A stretch of DNA of 6,966 nucleotides from Streptomyces sp. NRRL S-118 (GCF_000716335.1 NZ_JOBL01000279.1:1-6966), one strand, 5' to 3'; shown: positions 1 through 6,269, counted from the first letter of the stretch. Translations and numbers: made by a program. Notes: generated by a model not told the origin, from the letters alone.

Positions 1-323
1 GCGTCGAACTCCCCGGCCCTCTCGACGAAGCCGCCCTCCCGCGTGTACGCGGTCCCCGGGTGATCCGGATCCGGATCGAACAGCGCGTCCAGGTCCCAGC
101 CGCGGTCGCCCGGGAACTCCGACACCGCGTCACGGCCCGACGCCACCAGCTCCCACAGCTCCTCCGGCGAGCTCACCCCGCCCGGCAGCCGGCATCCCAT
201 GCCCACGATCGCCACCGGTTCGCTCGCCCGGTCCACGAGTTCCTGGTTCTGTCGCCGGAGGCGCTCGGTCTCCTTGACCGACCTCCGAAGGGCTCCGATG
301 ATGTCGTTCTTGTCGGTGGCCAC
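1..323 (-). CDS. Modular type I polyketide synthase, N-terminal fragment (docking domain + start of KS)
   Basis: This is the first 107 codons of a modular type I PKS; the rest lies beyond the left edge. Translation from the GTG at 323 gives a short charged amphipathic helix (residues about 4-33, containing [19 protein letters not shown]), which is the classic N-terminal docking coiled coil of actinomycete PKS subunits. It is followed directly by the ketosynthase opening [15 protein letters not shown] (residues 35-49) and the conserved stretch ending in [22 protein letters not shown]. The KS active-site cysteine and histidines lie outside the window. The start is fixed by a strong ribosome binding site five bases upstream. 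A docking domain of this kind means the subunit normally receives a growing chain from the C-terminus of another PKS protein, so it is an extension subunit rather than the loading subunit (inference). It lies on the same strand as the A-T-TE operon but is separated from it by a terminator and about 650 bases. Confidence 0.95.
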   Translation of the reverse strand, partial: MATDKNDIIGALRRSVKETERLRRQNQELVDRASEPVAIVGMGCRLPGGVSSPEELWELVASGRDAVSEFPGDRGWDLDALFDPDPDHPGTAYTREGGFVERAGEFD

Positions 324-328
324 GCCTA

Positions 329-336
329 CCCCTCCT
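329..336 (-). promoter_or_regulatory. Ribosome binding site of the PKS gene
   Basis: The minus strand reads AGGAGGGG, five bases before the GTG at 323. It is the strongest Shine-Dalgarno match in this region and fixes the start of the PKS frame immediately before the docking helix. Confidence 0.85.
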
Positions 337-550
337 GACCCGGGCGCGGCGATGCGACCAGGTTCTCGACTGCTCTCATGCCGCGCGCTCCCCTGTTGCG
401 CCAATGAGTCACGGCCTCGTCCACACCGGACCGCCGGACATGCGTCCGCGGTCGGGCCATCTCTCGGTACGGGACATTCCGACTGCGCCGAAGTGACGTT
501 CCCGGCACGCCAAAAGGGCTCGACGGCGTCGCGACGCACTGCAAAGGGCA

Positions 551-567
551 CCAAAGAAGGTCTTTGG
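551..567. repeat. Perfect inverted repeat CCAAAG-N5-CTTTGG, possible operator
   Basis: The 6-base arms CCAAAG (551-556) and CTTTGG (562-567) flank AAGGT. The site begins three bases downstream of a minus-strand TTGACA (575-570), where a core promoter would lie. It is about 230 bases upstream of the PKS start. A regulator site or a short 5'-leader hairpin are both possible; no known operator consensus was recognised. Confidence 0.4.
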
Positions 568-630
568 AATGTCAAACCCCGGCAGAAAATCTCAAAAACG
601 AGCTGTGCGCATCCTCATCCGGCGCATTCA

Positions 631-643
631 CCGAGTGACTCGG
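631..643. repeat. Perfect inverted repeat CCGAGT-G-ACTCGG
   Basis: Two perfect 6-base arms surround a single central base. A second small palindrome, GGCAT-GG-ATGCC at 655-666, follows 11 bases later. Both lie in the lower-G/C PKS upstream region. Closely spaced short palindromes suggest protein binding sites, but short palindromes also occur by chance, so this is only a candidate. Confidence 0.35.
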
Positions 644-844
644 CCCTGCCGCATGGCATGGATGCCACTACTTCACCTTGCATGCTTCCGTGACTCCCCC
701 GTGTGTCATGCATTGCATTGCCTTGAGTCTCATCAGACATTTCAGCGAAACGCGCGCGGCGAACAGCGATGCTCAAGCGGCGCCCTGCGTTCGTAAATGG
801 TGAGTGCGACTTTAGGCCACTTTCCCGGACCCCAACCACCGGGG

Positions 845-858
845 GACAGGTAGCTGTC
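845..858. repeat. Perfect inverted repeat GACAG-GTAG-CTGTC
   Basis: Five-base arms flank a four-base centre at the distal end of the PKS upstream region. On the minus strand, about 35 bases further downstream, comes a relatively A/T-rich patch reading GCCTAAAGTCGC that could contain a -10 element. Function unknown; a regulator site is one possibility. Confidence 0.3.
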
Positions 859-971
859 ATGCCCTGCCGGTCGCTCTACGGAACGTCGCGAATCCGGTTC
901 TCTCCGTTGCGGGATGTCCCGTGCCCGGGCAGGAAACTGTCACCCCGTCATCCCGTGTCCACGTCCGGGCC

Positions 972-1015
972 GCCGCCGTGTCGCCCGGCCGGCGCTGCGA
1001 CCGGGGCACGGCGGC
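972..1015 (-). terminator. Strong GC-rich hairpin terminator after the A-T-TE/SDR/SnoaL operon
   Basis: The arms GCCGCCGTG (972-980) and CACGGCGGC (1007-1015) pair perfectly over nine bases. Inside, CCCGG (984-988) pairs with CCGGG (1001-1005), leaving a small asymmetric bulge and a 12-base loop. The hairpin begins 11 bases past the stop of the SnoaL-like gene. There is no T-run, which is common for actinomycete terminators. Its position marks the probable 3' end of the operon and separates it from the PKS. Confidence 0.75.
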
Positions 1016-1026
1016 CACCCGGGGGC

Positions 1027-1512
1027 TCAGCTCTCGATCAGGCGCTGGAGGGCCACCGTGTCGAACACGTCCTCCATCCGCACCGCGACCCCGCCTCGCA
1101 GGGTCCACGAGTGGACGAAGGGCAGCGTCCGGGTGGTGCCGCGGAGGGAGGTGACCTGGCGGACGCCGAAGACCACGACCCGGTCCCCGGAGACCACGTA
1201 CTCCCGGGGCTCCAGGCGCATCCCGCCCAGGACCTGCGGCACCCGGGAGAGGAACTCCCGGACGCCCGCGTGGCCGTGCCGGGTACCGCCGAGGCCGTAA
1301 GCGGCCATCCCGTCGGGATGCACCCACTCCACCTGCGGGTCGAGGGTGTCGAGCAGGGCCGCCACATCGCGGTCGTGGAAGGCGCGGTAGGCGCGCTCGA
1401 TGAGAGCCCGGTGCCCGTCGGCCGTGGCTGTGTCTGTGGCCGTGTCTGTGTCTGCGGCTGTGTCTGTGTCTGCGGCTGTGTCTGTGTCTGCGGCTGTGGT
1501 CATGCTGTTCAT
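1027..1512 (-). CDS. SnoaL/NTF2-like protein, probable dehydratase partner in p-terphenyl formation (TerB/EchB-like)
   Basis: A 161-residue protein. Residues about 34-155 form a SnoaL-like/NTF2-superfamily fold: an opening helical segment (HRALIERAYRAFHDRD), then LLDTLDPQVEWVHPDG, a glycine-rich turn (YGLGGTRHGHAGVREFL), and alternating strands ending in FVHSWTLRGGVAVRMEDVFDT. Members of this fold act as small cyclases, isomerases, dehydratases or hydroxylation partners in secondary metabolism. In the actinomycete terfestatin pathway an NTF2-fold protein (TerB, from memory) works with an SDR reductase (TerC) to reductively dehydrate the quinone made by the A-T-TE enzyme. The gene order here fits that role, but this is inference from context. 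The ATG at 1512 is preceded by GGGGA eight bases upstream; a second in-frame ATG at 1503 is an alternative. Residues 7-30 are an odd low-complexity extension of AADTDT units encoded by 18-base tandem repeats. It is last in the operon, 31 bases after the reductase. Confidence 0.88.
   Translation of the reverse strand: MNSMTTAADTDTAADTDTAADTDTATDTATADGHRALIERAYRAFHDRDVAALLDTLDPQVEWVHPDGMAAYGLGGTRHGHAGVREFLSRVPQVLGGMRLEPREYVVSGDRVVVFGVRQVTSLRGTTRTLPFVHSWTLRGGVAVRMEDVFDTVALQRLIES
1424..1495. repeat. 18-base tandem repeat inside the N-terminus of the SnoaL-like gene
   Basis: Three perfect consecutive copies of GTGTCTGTGTCTGCGGCT occupy 1442-1459, 1460-1477 and 1478-1495 on the plus strand. A degenerate fourth copy (15 of 18 bases) lies at 1424-1441. 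Because 18 is a multiple of three, the gene stays in frame and the repeat encodes AADTDT units (then ATDTAT) near the N-terminus. Copy number could vary between strains by slippage without disrupting the protein (inference). Confidence 0.95.
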
Positions 1513-1543
1513 GTCGTGTGTCCCCGTTGTTCGAAAAGCTGCT

Positions 1544-2470
1544 TCAGACCTGGATGTGCTGCGGATACAGGGCGCGCAGGGTGCGTTCGATGCCGTCACG
1601 CCAGCCCACCCGGCAGGGGCCGGTGAGCCGCCGGCGCAGGGTGGGGTCGAACCGGTACGTCTCCCGGGTGACCTCGTCGGGAACGAGCCGGGCCTCGACA
1701 CCGGTGAGCGCCTCGATGTGACGGAGCAGGTCGGTGACGCCGACCGACTCGTCGCCACCCCAGTTGACCAGCGTGGAGGGCACCGAAGCGGCCCGCCACA
1801 GGTGCGGGACCTGCGCGACGAGGTCGTCGGTGTGAAGGAGCGAGCACCAGTTCTGGCCCGTCGGTGGCACGGCGATCGCCGCCCCGGCCAGCATCTGCCG
1901 GAAGTACAGCATCGGCACACCGCCGTAACTGCCCGGCCCGTAGGCGATGTTGAGGCGGGCGATGGTGGTGGGCAGGTCCAGCACCCGGGCGAACGCGCGG
2001 ACCACGCCCTCCGTGGCGAGTTTGGCCATCGGGTAGGCGGGGAGCCAGTCGGCGGAGGCGTCGACCGGGTCGTCCTCGGTGTAGGCGTGGTCCAGTGTCC
2101 GCCGGGCGTACAGGGCCCCCGTGGAGACGTACAGGAAGGATTCGGCCGCGCGGCAGTGGGTCATCAGGCGGCCGGTGGCCACCGTGTTGATCTCGGCGGC
2201 GCGGTTGAAGTCACCGTCCTCGCCGCGGTCCACGGCGGAGTGCAGCACATGGGTGAAGTCCTCGGGCACGCCCTTGAACGCGTTCTCCGAGGTGTCGGCC
2301 ATGTCCCAGCGCCAGGTGATGATCCCCGCGTCGGCCAGTTGGCGCTCGACGCCCGGGGCGCCGAACCGGCCCAGGCACCAGACCTCGTTGTGCTCGGCCA
2401 GGGCCAGGGCGACCGGCCGCGCCACCTGCCCGGTGCCGCCGGTTATCAGGATCTTCTTGCCTCGTGTCAC
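1544..2470 (-). CDS. NAD(P)-dependent epimerase/dehydratase-family reductase (extended SDR), TerC/EchC-like
   Basis: A 308-residue extended short-chain dehydrogenase/reductase. The Rossmann dinucleotide motif is at residues 10-17 (TGGTGQVA). Residues 113-118 (LYVSTG) supply the catalytic-region Ser/Thr, and Y146-K150 is the YxxxK catalytic pair. The substrate-binding half follows (RLNIAYGPG at 172-180, then LHTDDLVAQ and a C-terminal variable part). The length is typical of NAD-dependent epimerase/dehydratase proteins. The usual third glycine of TGxxGxxG is Ala17. The start is GTG at 2470, which overlaps the TGA of the upstream A-T-TE gene as GTGA, so the two are probably translationally coupled; a good ribosome binding site (GGGGGAGAG, 2484-2476) sits just upstream. 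In context it is the likely keto-reductase acting on the quinone released by the A-T-TE enzyme, as proposed for TerC in terfestatin biosynthesis. A sugar epimerase role is less likely because no sugar genes are seen. Confidence 0.9.
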   Translation of the reverse strand: MTRGKKILITGGTGQVARPVALALAEHNEVWCLGRFGAPGVERQLADAGIITWRWDMADTSENAFKGVPEDFTHVLHSAVDRGEDGDFNRAAEINTVATGRLMTHCRAAESFLYVSTGALYARRTLDHAYTEDDPVDASADWLPAYPMAKLATEGVVRAFARVLDLPTTIARLNIAYGPGSYGGVPMLYFRQMLAGAAIAVPPTGQNWCSLLHTDDLVAQVPHLWRAASVPSTLVNWGGDESVGVTDLLRHIEALTGVEARLVPDEVTRETYRFDPTLRRRLTGPCRVGWRDGIERTLRALYPQHIQV

Positions 2471-5391
2471 GTCGTCTCTCCCCCGTGATCGGTCGTACGT
2501 ACGGTGCCGCCGGTGGCGCGCGCGGCGTCGGCCTCGGCCAGGCAGCGGTTCAGCTCCCGGCGCAGGATGGCCTGGAAGGCCGCCACATGGCGCGGCCCCA
2601 TCAGGGTGTGGTGCTCACCGGGCACCTCCAGGTACCGGTTGGGCTCCGTGGTGTGCTCGTCCCAGCGGCGCAGTTCGTGCTCCAGCCAGTCCTCCCTGGT
2701 GCCGCGCAGGGGCTCCGCGTGGAAGACGCTCATCGAGCGCACCGTCCCGGCCGGCTCGTAGCCGCGCCCCAGATCGGTCAGCGCGTCGGCGACCTCCGCC
2801 CAGGCGGCGAACTTCTCCTCGTCGAGGTCGAGGTCGGCCAGCCGCTGGGCCGGGGCGAGACCGAGCAGGCGGGACACCTGCGCCTCCCGGGGCAGCGCCC
2901 GCAGCGTGGCCGGGAGCCGGGCGGCCTGCTCCTTGTCGATGAGGTCGAGGAAGGCCGCCAGGTGGGTGGCGGTCTCGGTGAAGTCCAGCTCCTCCATCCG
3001 GTACTTGATGTGCGGTGGCAGGTTGAAGCTGCCGACGAAGTCGACCCGCTCTCCCCCGGCCTCCAGGACCTTGGCGATCTCGAAGGCCACCGAGGCGCCG
3101 TACGAGTAGCCGGCCAGGGCGTACGGACCGTGCGGCTGCCGCGCCCGGATGGCGGTCACATAGGTGTCGACCATCTCCTCGTAGGAGGTGAAGGGCTTCT
3201 CGCCCTCGTTGAAGCCGCGGGCGCGCAGGGCGTAGAAGGGGCGGTCCCCGGTGAAGTAGGTGGCGAGTCCGACGAAGACCAGCACCTCGCCGACGCCCGG
3301 GTGGACGCAGAAGAGCGGGGTCCTGGTACCGGATGTCTGCAGCGGCACGATCGGGTCGTACGGGCGGACGCCGGCCGGTGTCCCGGTTCCGGCCCGGATC
3401 CCCGTCCCGGCCCGGCCGCCGCCGGCCAGGCGGGCGGCCAGGTCGCGGACCGTGGGCGAGGTCAGGACGGTGACGACCTCCATCCCGGTGATGCCGAGGC
3501 GCTGCGCCACCAGCGCACGCAGCCGCAGGATGTCGATCGAGGTGCCCCCCAGGTCGAAGAAGCTCGCGGTGGCGCTGATCGCGGCCGGGTCCATGCCGAA
3601 CAGCTCGGCGTAGATCACCGCGATCGCCCGCTCCAGCGGCCCCTCGGGTGGTGTGTGGTCTCCCAGCATGCGCTGCCGGAGGTCGTCCGCGGCGCGCCGC
3701 TCGGCGTCGTACGCGCCCGACTCCAGGCTGCGCCGCATCCGGGCGCGCTGGATCTTGCCGAGGCTGGTCTTCGGGAAGGACTCGGCGGGCAGTGGCAGGA
3801 CCAGCGCGGGCCGGAAGCCCCAGTGCATCACCACGGTGCTGCGGATGGCCGTCATCACACCGTGCAGGCCGTCCTCGGCACCGGCGGGGAGATCGGGGGT
3901 GAAGGCGATGACGAGCTGCTCGGTGTCGCTCCCGGCCGGGCGGGTGGGGAAGGCCGCGACATGGGTGGGGGTCACCCCGTCGAGCCGTTCGAGCACGGCC
4001 TCGATGTCGTGGCTGAAGTAGCTGACACCGTTGACGATGACGCTGTCCTTGCTGCGCCCGACGAGAGTGAGCCGGCCGTCGTCGATACGGCCCAGGTCGC
4101 CGCTGCGAAACCAGTCGTCGGCCGTGAAGGCCGCCGCGGTGGCCTGCGGGTCGTTGAAGTAGCCGGAGGTGAGCACGGGGCCGCGCAGCTGGAGTTCGCC
4201 GGCCTCGCCGTCGGGCAGCACCCGCCCGTCCTCGTCCACCACCCGCATGCGCAGCCCCTCGACCGGGGTACCGAGGTGGGCGAACTCCGCGCCCCGGTCG
4301 GCCTCGGGGAAGGCACCGCGGGAGTACACGCTGCCCGCGCAGGTCTCGGTCATCCCGAAGGCCGGCCAGAGGGCGTCGGGCGCCAGGCCGTACGGGGCGA
4401 GCGTACGCAGAAACGTCTCCCCGGTGGCCACGACCACCGCCTCGCCGCCGCTGACGATGTGCCGCAGCCTGCTGAGGTCGAGGGGCCGGGGCTCGGCGTC
4501 CAGCCGGCCGGCCGCCGCATTGATCAGCCCGAGCAGGAAGTTCGGGGTGAAGGTCATCGTCACGCCGTGCCGGTCGGCCAGCCGCAGGAACTCCAGCGGA
4601 TCACCGAGCACCGCCGCGGCAGGGGCGTGGACCTGGCGGCTCCCCGTGGACAGTGGCAACAGGTGGCATTCCAGGAGCGCCGCCACATGGTCGAAGGAGA
4701 CCCAGTTCAGCATGGTGTCGGCAGCGGTGAGCCGCTGGTGGCCGTTCTTGGCGGCCATGGAGGCGAGCAGCGCGGCATGGCTGAGCATGACCGCTTTGGG
4801 GGCACCGCTCGAACCGGAGGTCAGCATGAGCAGGGCCGTGTCGTCCGGTAAGGCGCGGTGCGGTTCACCGGCCGGTGGGTGATCGCACAGCTCCTCCAGC
4901 GCGGCCACCCGCAGCCCCTGGACGTGCGCGGGTCCGTCGGCGAGGGCGGTGGTGGTCACGGTCAGCGGGTCGCCGAGCAGGGCGGCCACATGGCGCAGCC
5001 GCTCGGCGAAGGCCACCGGGTCACCGGCCGGTGCCGCCATCGGGCAGGGGAGGAAGCCGCCGAGCACCGCTGCCCAGAACGCGGGCAGGAAGTCCTGCGA
5101 GCGTTCCAGGACGATGACGACCCTGTCCTTCGGTCGCAGTCCCCGCGCCCGCAGCCCGGACAGGATCCGGCGGGCCCGCTCCAGGAGCTCGGGGTGGCTC
5201 TGGGCCTCGTACCCGAGGTGGGCCGCGCCGTGGCAGTGGCGCAGTCCGGAGGCGGGATACTGCTCGGCCGCCGTCAGGAGCAGGTCGGTGAGGGTGCCCG
5301 TAGCGGTGCCTGACGAAGGGGTTGTCGGGGACGCGGTGTTCGGGGACGTGGTGTTCGGGGACGCGGCGGTGGGAAGCGTCGAGGAAGTCAC
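2467..5391 (-). CDS. echA: A-T-TE NRPS-like synthetase, probable polyporic acid/aryl-dihydroxyquinone synthetase (EchA/TerA-like)
   Basis: A 974-residue enzyme lacking a condensation domain. The adenylation domain (about 30-560) shows the P-loop [10 protein letters not shown] (191-200), [13 protein letters not shown] at the A4 position (229-241), GMTET (346-350), GDLGR (431-435), [11 protein letters not shown] (445-455) and the catalytic lysine K546 in TSLGKIQR. The carrier domain (about 583-655) has [10 protein letters not shown] with S618 as the phosphopantetheine site. The thioesterase domain (about 690-950) begins [18 protein letters not shown] and has GYSYG (761-765, nucleophile S763) and GEHHTLM with H927. 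The FDHVA motif and SFNLPPHIK are features I associate with A-T-TE enzymes that activate arylpyruvates and join two by Claisen chemistry (TdiA, AtrA, bacterial RalA and EchA). The likely product is polyporic acid or a relative (inference). The GTG at 5391 is preferred because AGGAG lies 12 bases upstream; the frame extends to a GTG at 5421 lacking a ribosome binding site. Residues 11-24 are a repeat-encoded S/P/T-rich tail. Confidence 0.88.
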   Translation of the reverse strand: MTSSTLPTAASPNTTSPNTASPTTPSSGTATGTLTDLLLTAAEQYPASGLRHCHGAAHLGYEAQSHPELLERARRILSGLRARGLRPKDRVVIVLERSQDFLPAFWAAVLGGFLPCPMAAPAGDPVAFAERLRHVAALLGDPLTVTTTALADGPAHVQGLRVAALEELCDHPPAGEPHRALPDDTALLMLTSGSSGAPKAVMLSHAALLASMAAKNGHQRLTAADTMLNWVSFDHVAALLECHLLPLSTGSRQVHAPAAAVLGDPLEFLRLADRHGVTMTFTPNFLLGLINAAAGRLDAEPRPLDLSRLRHIVSGGEAVVVATGETFLRTLAPYGLAPDALWPAFGMTETCAGSVYSRGAFPEADRGAEFAHLGTPVEGLRMRVVDEDGRVLPDGEAGELQLRGPVLTSGYFNDPQATAAAFTADDWFRSGDLGRIDDGRLTLVGRSKDSVIVNGVSYFSHDIEAVLERLDGVTPTHVAAFPTRPAGSDTEQLVIAFTPDLPAGAEDGLHGVMTAIRSTVVMHWGFRPALVLPLPAESFPKTSLGKIQRARMRRSLESGAYDAERRAADDLRQRMLGDHTPPEGPLERAIAVIYAELFGMDPAAISATASFFDLGGTSIDILRLRALVAQRLGITGMEVVTVLTSPTVRDLAARLAGGGRAGTGIRAGTGTPAGVRPYDPIVPLQTSGTRTPLFCVHPGVGEVLVFVGLATYFTGDRPFYALRARGFNEGEKPFTSYEEMVDTYVTAIRARQPHGPYALAGYSYGASVAFEIAKVLEAGGERVDFVGSFNLPPHIKYRMEELDFTETATHLAAFLDLIDKEQAARLPATLRALPREAQVSRLLGLAPAQRLADLDLDEEKFAAWAEVADALTDLGRGYEPAGTVRSMSVFHAEPLRGTREDWLEHELRRWDEHTTEPNRYLEVPGEHHTLMGPRHVAAFQAILRRELNRCLAEADAARATGGTVRTTDHGGETT
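2476..2484 (-). promoter_or_regulatory. Ribosome binding site of the SDR gene inside the A-T-TE gene end
   Basis: GGGGGAGAG on the minus strand, ending five bases before the GTG at 2470, lies within the last codons of the A-T-TE gene. With the GTGA overlap it supports coupled translation of synthetase and reductase. Confidence 0.8.
5320..5379. repeat. 15-base tandem repeat in the N-terminus of the A-T-TE gene
   Basis: On the plus strand the 15-base units GGTTGTCGGGGACGC (5320-5334), GGTGTTCGGGGACGT (5335-5349) and GGTGTTCGGGGACGC (5350-5364) follow one another, with a diverged fourth unit (GGCGGTGGGAAGCGT, 5365-5379). They keep frame and encode the [15 protein letters not shown]-type tail that precedes the adenylation domain. 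The tail is probably a disordered extension without a catalytic role. Confidence 0.9.
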
Positions 5392-5403
5392 GGTCGGGTT
5401 CGT

Positions 5404-5408
5404 CTCCT
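5404..5408 (-). promoter_or_regulatory. Ribosome binding site favouring the GTG start at 5391
   Basis: AGGAG on the minus strand, 12 bases before the GTG at 5391. The spacing is long but workable. The longer alternative start at 5421 has no purine-rich stretch before it, so this site is the basis for choosing the shorter protein. Confidence 0.55.
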
Positions 5409-5535
5409 GGCATCGGGGCACGCCGAACGCGGCGTGTGTGCCGAATCGGATGAAGGGCGTGAAGGTCGTCCGGGAGCGAGGAGGTGGCCGAAAGGCTCGG
5501 GGGGCGCTGATCGGCGTCCGGGGCGCCGCTGCCGT

Positions 5536-5552
5536 GGGCCGGGGCCCGGCCC
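5536..5552. repeat. Perfect GC palindrome GGGCCGGG-G-CCCGGCCC
   Basis: Eight-base perfect arms around one central base, in the untranslated stretch about 145 bases upstream of the A-T-TE start. It sits in extremely GC-rich low-complexity DNA (further GGCC/CCGG alternation at about 5561-5585), where such symmetry is cheap, so functional meaning is doubtful. Confidence 0.5.
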
Positions 5553-5775
5553 TGGTGGCACGGCCGGGCCGGCGGCCGGCCGGCGGGCGGCGAAGCCCGG
5601 GGACGCGGCGTCGGCGCGGCGGGGGCCGTGCCGCTCACCGGAGCGGGCGCCGGGCTCCGGCGCGTCGCGGCCGGCGGCGGTGCCGATCTCCGGATGACAT
5701 CCCGGTGGGCGGTCCACCCGGCGCTTGAACAGCGGTGTCGGTGGCGTGGAAGAACGGCGCATCTGTGAGCTGACT

Positions 5776-5838
5776 CATCCCCGTGCGACTTGTGGTCAGG
5801 GGGCCACCGTAGGCTCGATCATGGCTTGAACGGGGATG
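5776..5838. repeat. Separated 9-base inverted repeat CATCCCCGT / ACGGGGATG
   Basis: CATCCCCGT at 5776-5784 and its perfect reverse complement ACGGGGATG at 5830-5838 flank 45 bases containing a possible -10-like TAGGCT (5810-5815). Paired sites at this spacing could bind a regulator on both sides of a promoter, or be coincidental. Confidence 0.4.
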
Positions 5839-5943
5839 TGCAGGGGCGCAGTTGGCCAGGACCGGACACCGTCGGCACGCTCCGCGCAAGGAGCGGCACG
5901 GTGCGCGACGCAAGCGGAACTGGTGCTTCGTCTTCCGGGGCGA

Positions 5944-6012
5944 CGGTGCAGCTTGCTGCCAGCGTGGCCGGATAGGTCATCCGAGCCGGGGCAGGCGGTG
6001 CAGCTTGATGCC
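5944..6012. repeat. Direct repeat CGGTGCAGCTTG-N-TGCC, two copies 52 bases apart
   Basis: Copies at 5944-5960 and 5996-6012 agree at 16 of 17 positions. They lie in the stretch without genes between the DUF3995 gene and the A-T-TE operon. They could be two regulator half-sites or traces of a small duplication or decayed gene. Confidence 0.5.
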
Positions 6013-6225
6013 CCGGTCGGTCGTCGGCGTTTGCGCCGATGGTCGCGGTGGACCGCCCGGGGAGGGACGTGACCTCGATGCGGGTCGCCGGTGCGGGGGC
6101 ACGTACGCGCGGCGCCAGGCGGCATGCCTCCGGCCGCGGCTGCCGTCGTACGCCGGGGCCGGGACGTATCCGCGGGGCGGCGGGCCCGGAACCCCGGCGA
6201 GCACACCGACGGGTGCCTCGCACCA

Positions 6226-6244
6226 CCGGACCCGCACGGTCCGG
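6226..6244 (-). terminator. Hairpin downstream of the DUF3995 gene, candidate terminator
   Basis: CCGGACC (6226-6232) and GGTCCGG (6238-6244) form a perfect 7-base stem with a 5-base loop, beginning about 25 bases past the stop codon at 6270. No T-run follows, as is usual in high-G/C actinomycetes. It would separate the membrane protein transcript from the downstream operon. Confidence 0.55.
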
Positions 6245-6269
6245 GGCGCCGACAGCACCCGCCGATCGG

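Larger units (their letters stand above)
324..971. other. Long intergenic region upstream of the PKS gene; probable regulatory DNA
   Basis: About 650 bases between the operon terminator and the PKS start hold no gene I can support. The short frames here (for example 326-544 and 615-860 on the minus strand) give arginine/serine-rich translations without family features or good ribosome binding sites. The centre (about 540-800) is clearly lower in G/C than the coding DNA, as expected of promoter regions in this type of genome. It contains several small perfect palindromes: 551-567, 631-643, 655-666, 845-858 and 922-931 (TGCCCGGGCA). A minus-strand TTGACA at 575-570 could be a -35 element, but no convincing -10 lies at the right distance. 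The PKS promoter is probably here; I cannot place it exactly. Confidence 0.6.
5409..6225. other. Long stretch upstream of the A-T-TE operon with no supportable gene
   Basis: Open frames exist on both strands, but every translation is arginine/proline/glycine-rich and lacks recognisable domains, as expected of random high-G/C DNA. A minus-strand frame from the ATG at 5779 starts plausibly (MSQLTDAPFFHATDTAV) but degenerates into RHRRRPRRAGARRPLR and stops, so it could be a gene remnant or chance. Structures seen are a 17-base GC palindrome at 5536-5552, an inverted repeat pair at 5776-5784 and 5830-5838, and a 17-base direct repeat at 5944 and 5996. A plus-strand TAGGCT at 5810-5815 resembles a Streptomyces -10 hexamer but lacks a good -35. 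The operon promoter is presumably within this region; it cannot be placed from the sequence. Confidence 0.55.

Noticed and set aside
326..544. A 72-codon minus-strand frame ending just before the PKS ribosome binding site
   Set aside because: The position would suit a small leader gene, but there is no ribosome binding site at its start and no recognisable content.
615..860. An 81-codon minus-strand frame (MTATCPPVVGVRESG...) in the PKS upstream region
   Set aside because: No ribosome binding site, no family resemblance, and composition unlike the coding genes. It spans the low-G/C regulatory stretch.
1424..1495. Possible CRISPR or regulatory iteron array
   Set aside because: The units are directly adjacent without spacers and lie inside a coding sequence in frame, so this is a coding tandem repeat.
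1027..1920. The full 297-codon minus-strand frame containing the SnoaL-like gene
   Set aside because: The part upstream of 1512 is in another frame over the SDR coding sequence and reads as Arg/Ser-rich noise. The true start is the ATG at 1512.
1400..2488. A 362-codon plus-strand frame opposite the SDR and SnoaL-like genes
   Set aside because: Its beginning is just the reverse of the tandem repeat (VSVSAAVSVSAAV), and the rest has no recognisable features. It is the shadow of the two minus-strand genes.
2464..4851. A 795-codon open frame on the plus strand opposite the A-T-TE gene
   Set aside because: The translation is rich in Gly, Arg, His and Val and lacks any domain. It lies fully antisense to a gene with clear catalytic motifs. 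Long antisense frames are expected in high-G/C DNA.
5419..5421. GTG at 5421 as the start of the A-T-TE gene
   Set aside because: It is in frame but has no purine-rich sequence before it. The GTG at 5391 is preceded by AGGAG. The extra ten residues are not part of any domain, so the choice does not affect function.
5790..5815. A plus-strand promoter (TTGTGG ... TAGGCT)
   Set aside because: The spacing of 14 bases is too short, and the ATG that follows at 5821 is stopped after two codons (GCT, TGA), so there is no gene to serve.
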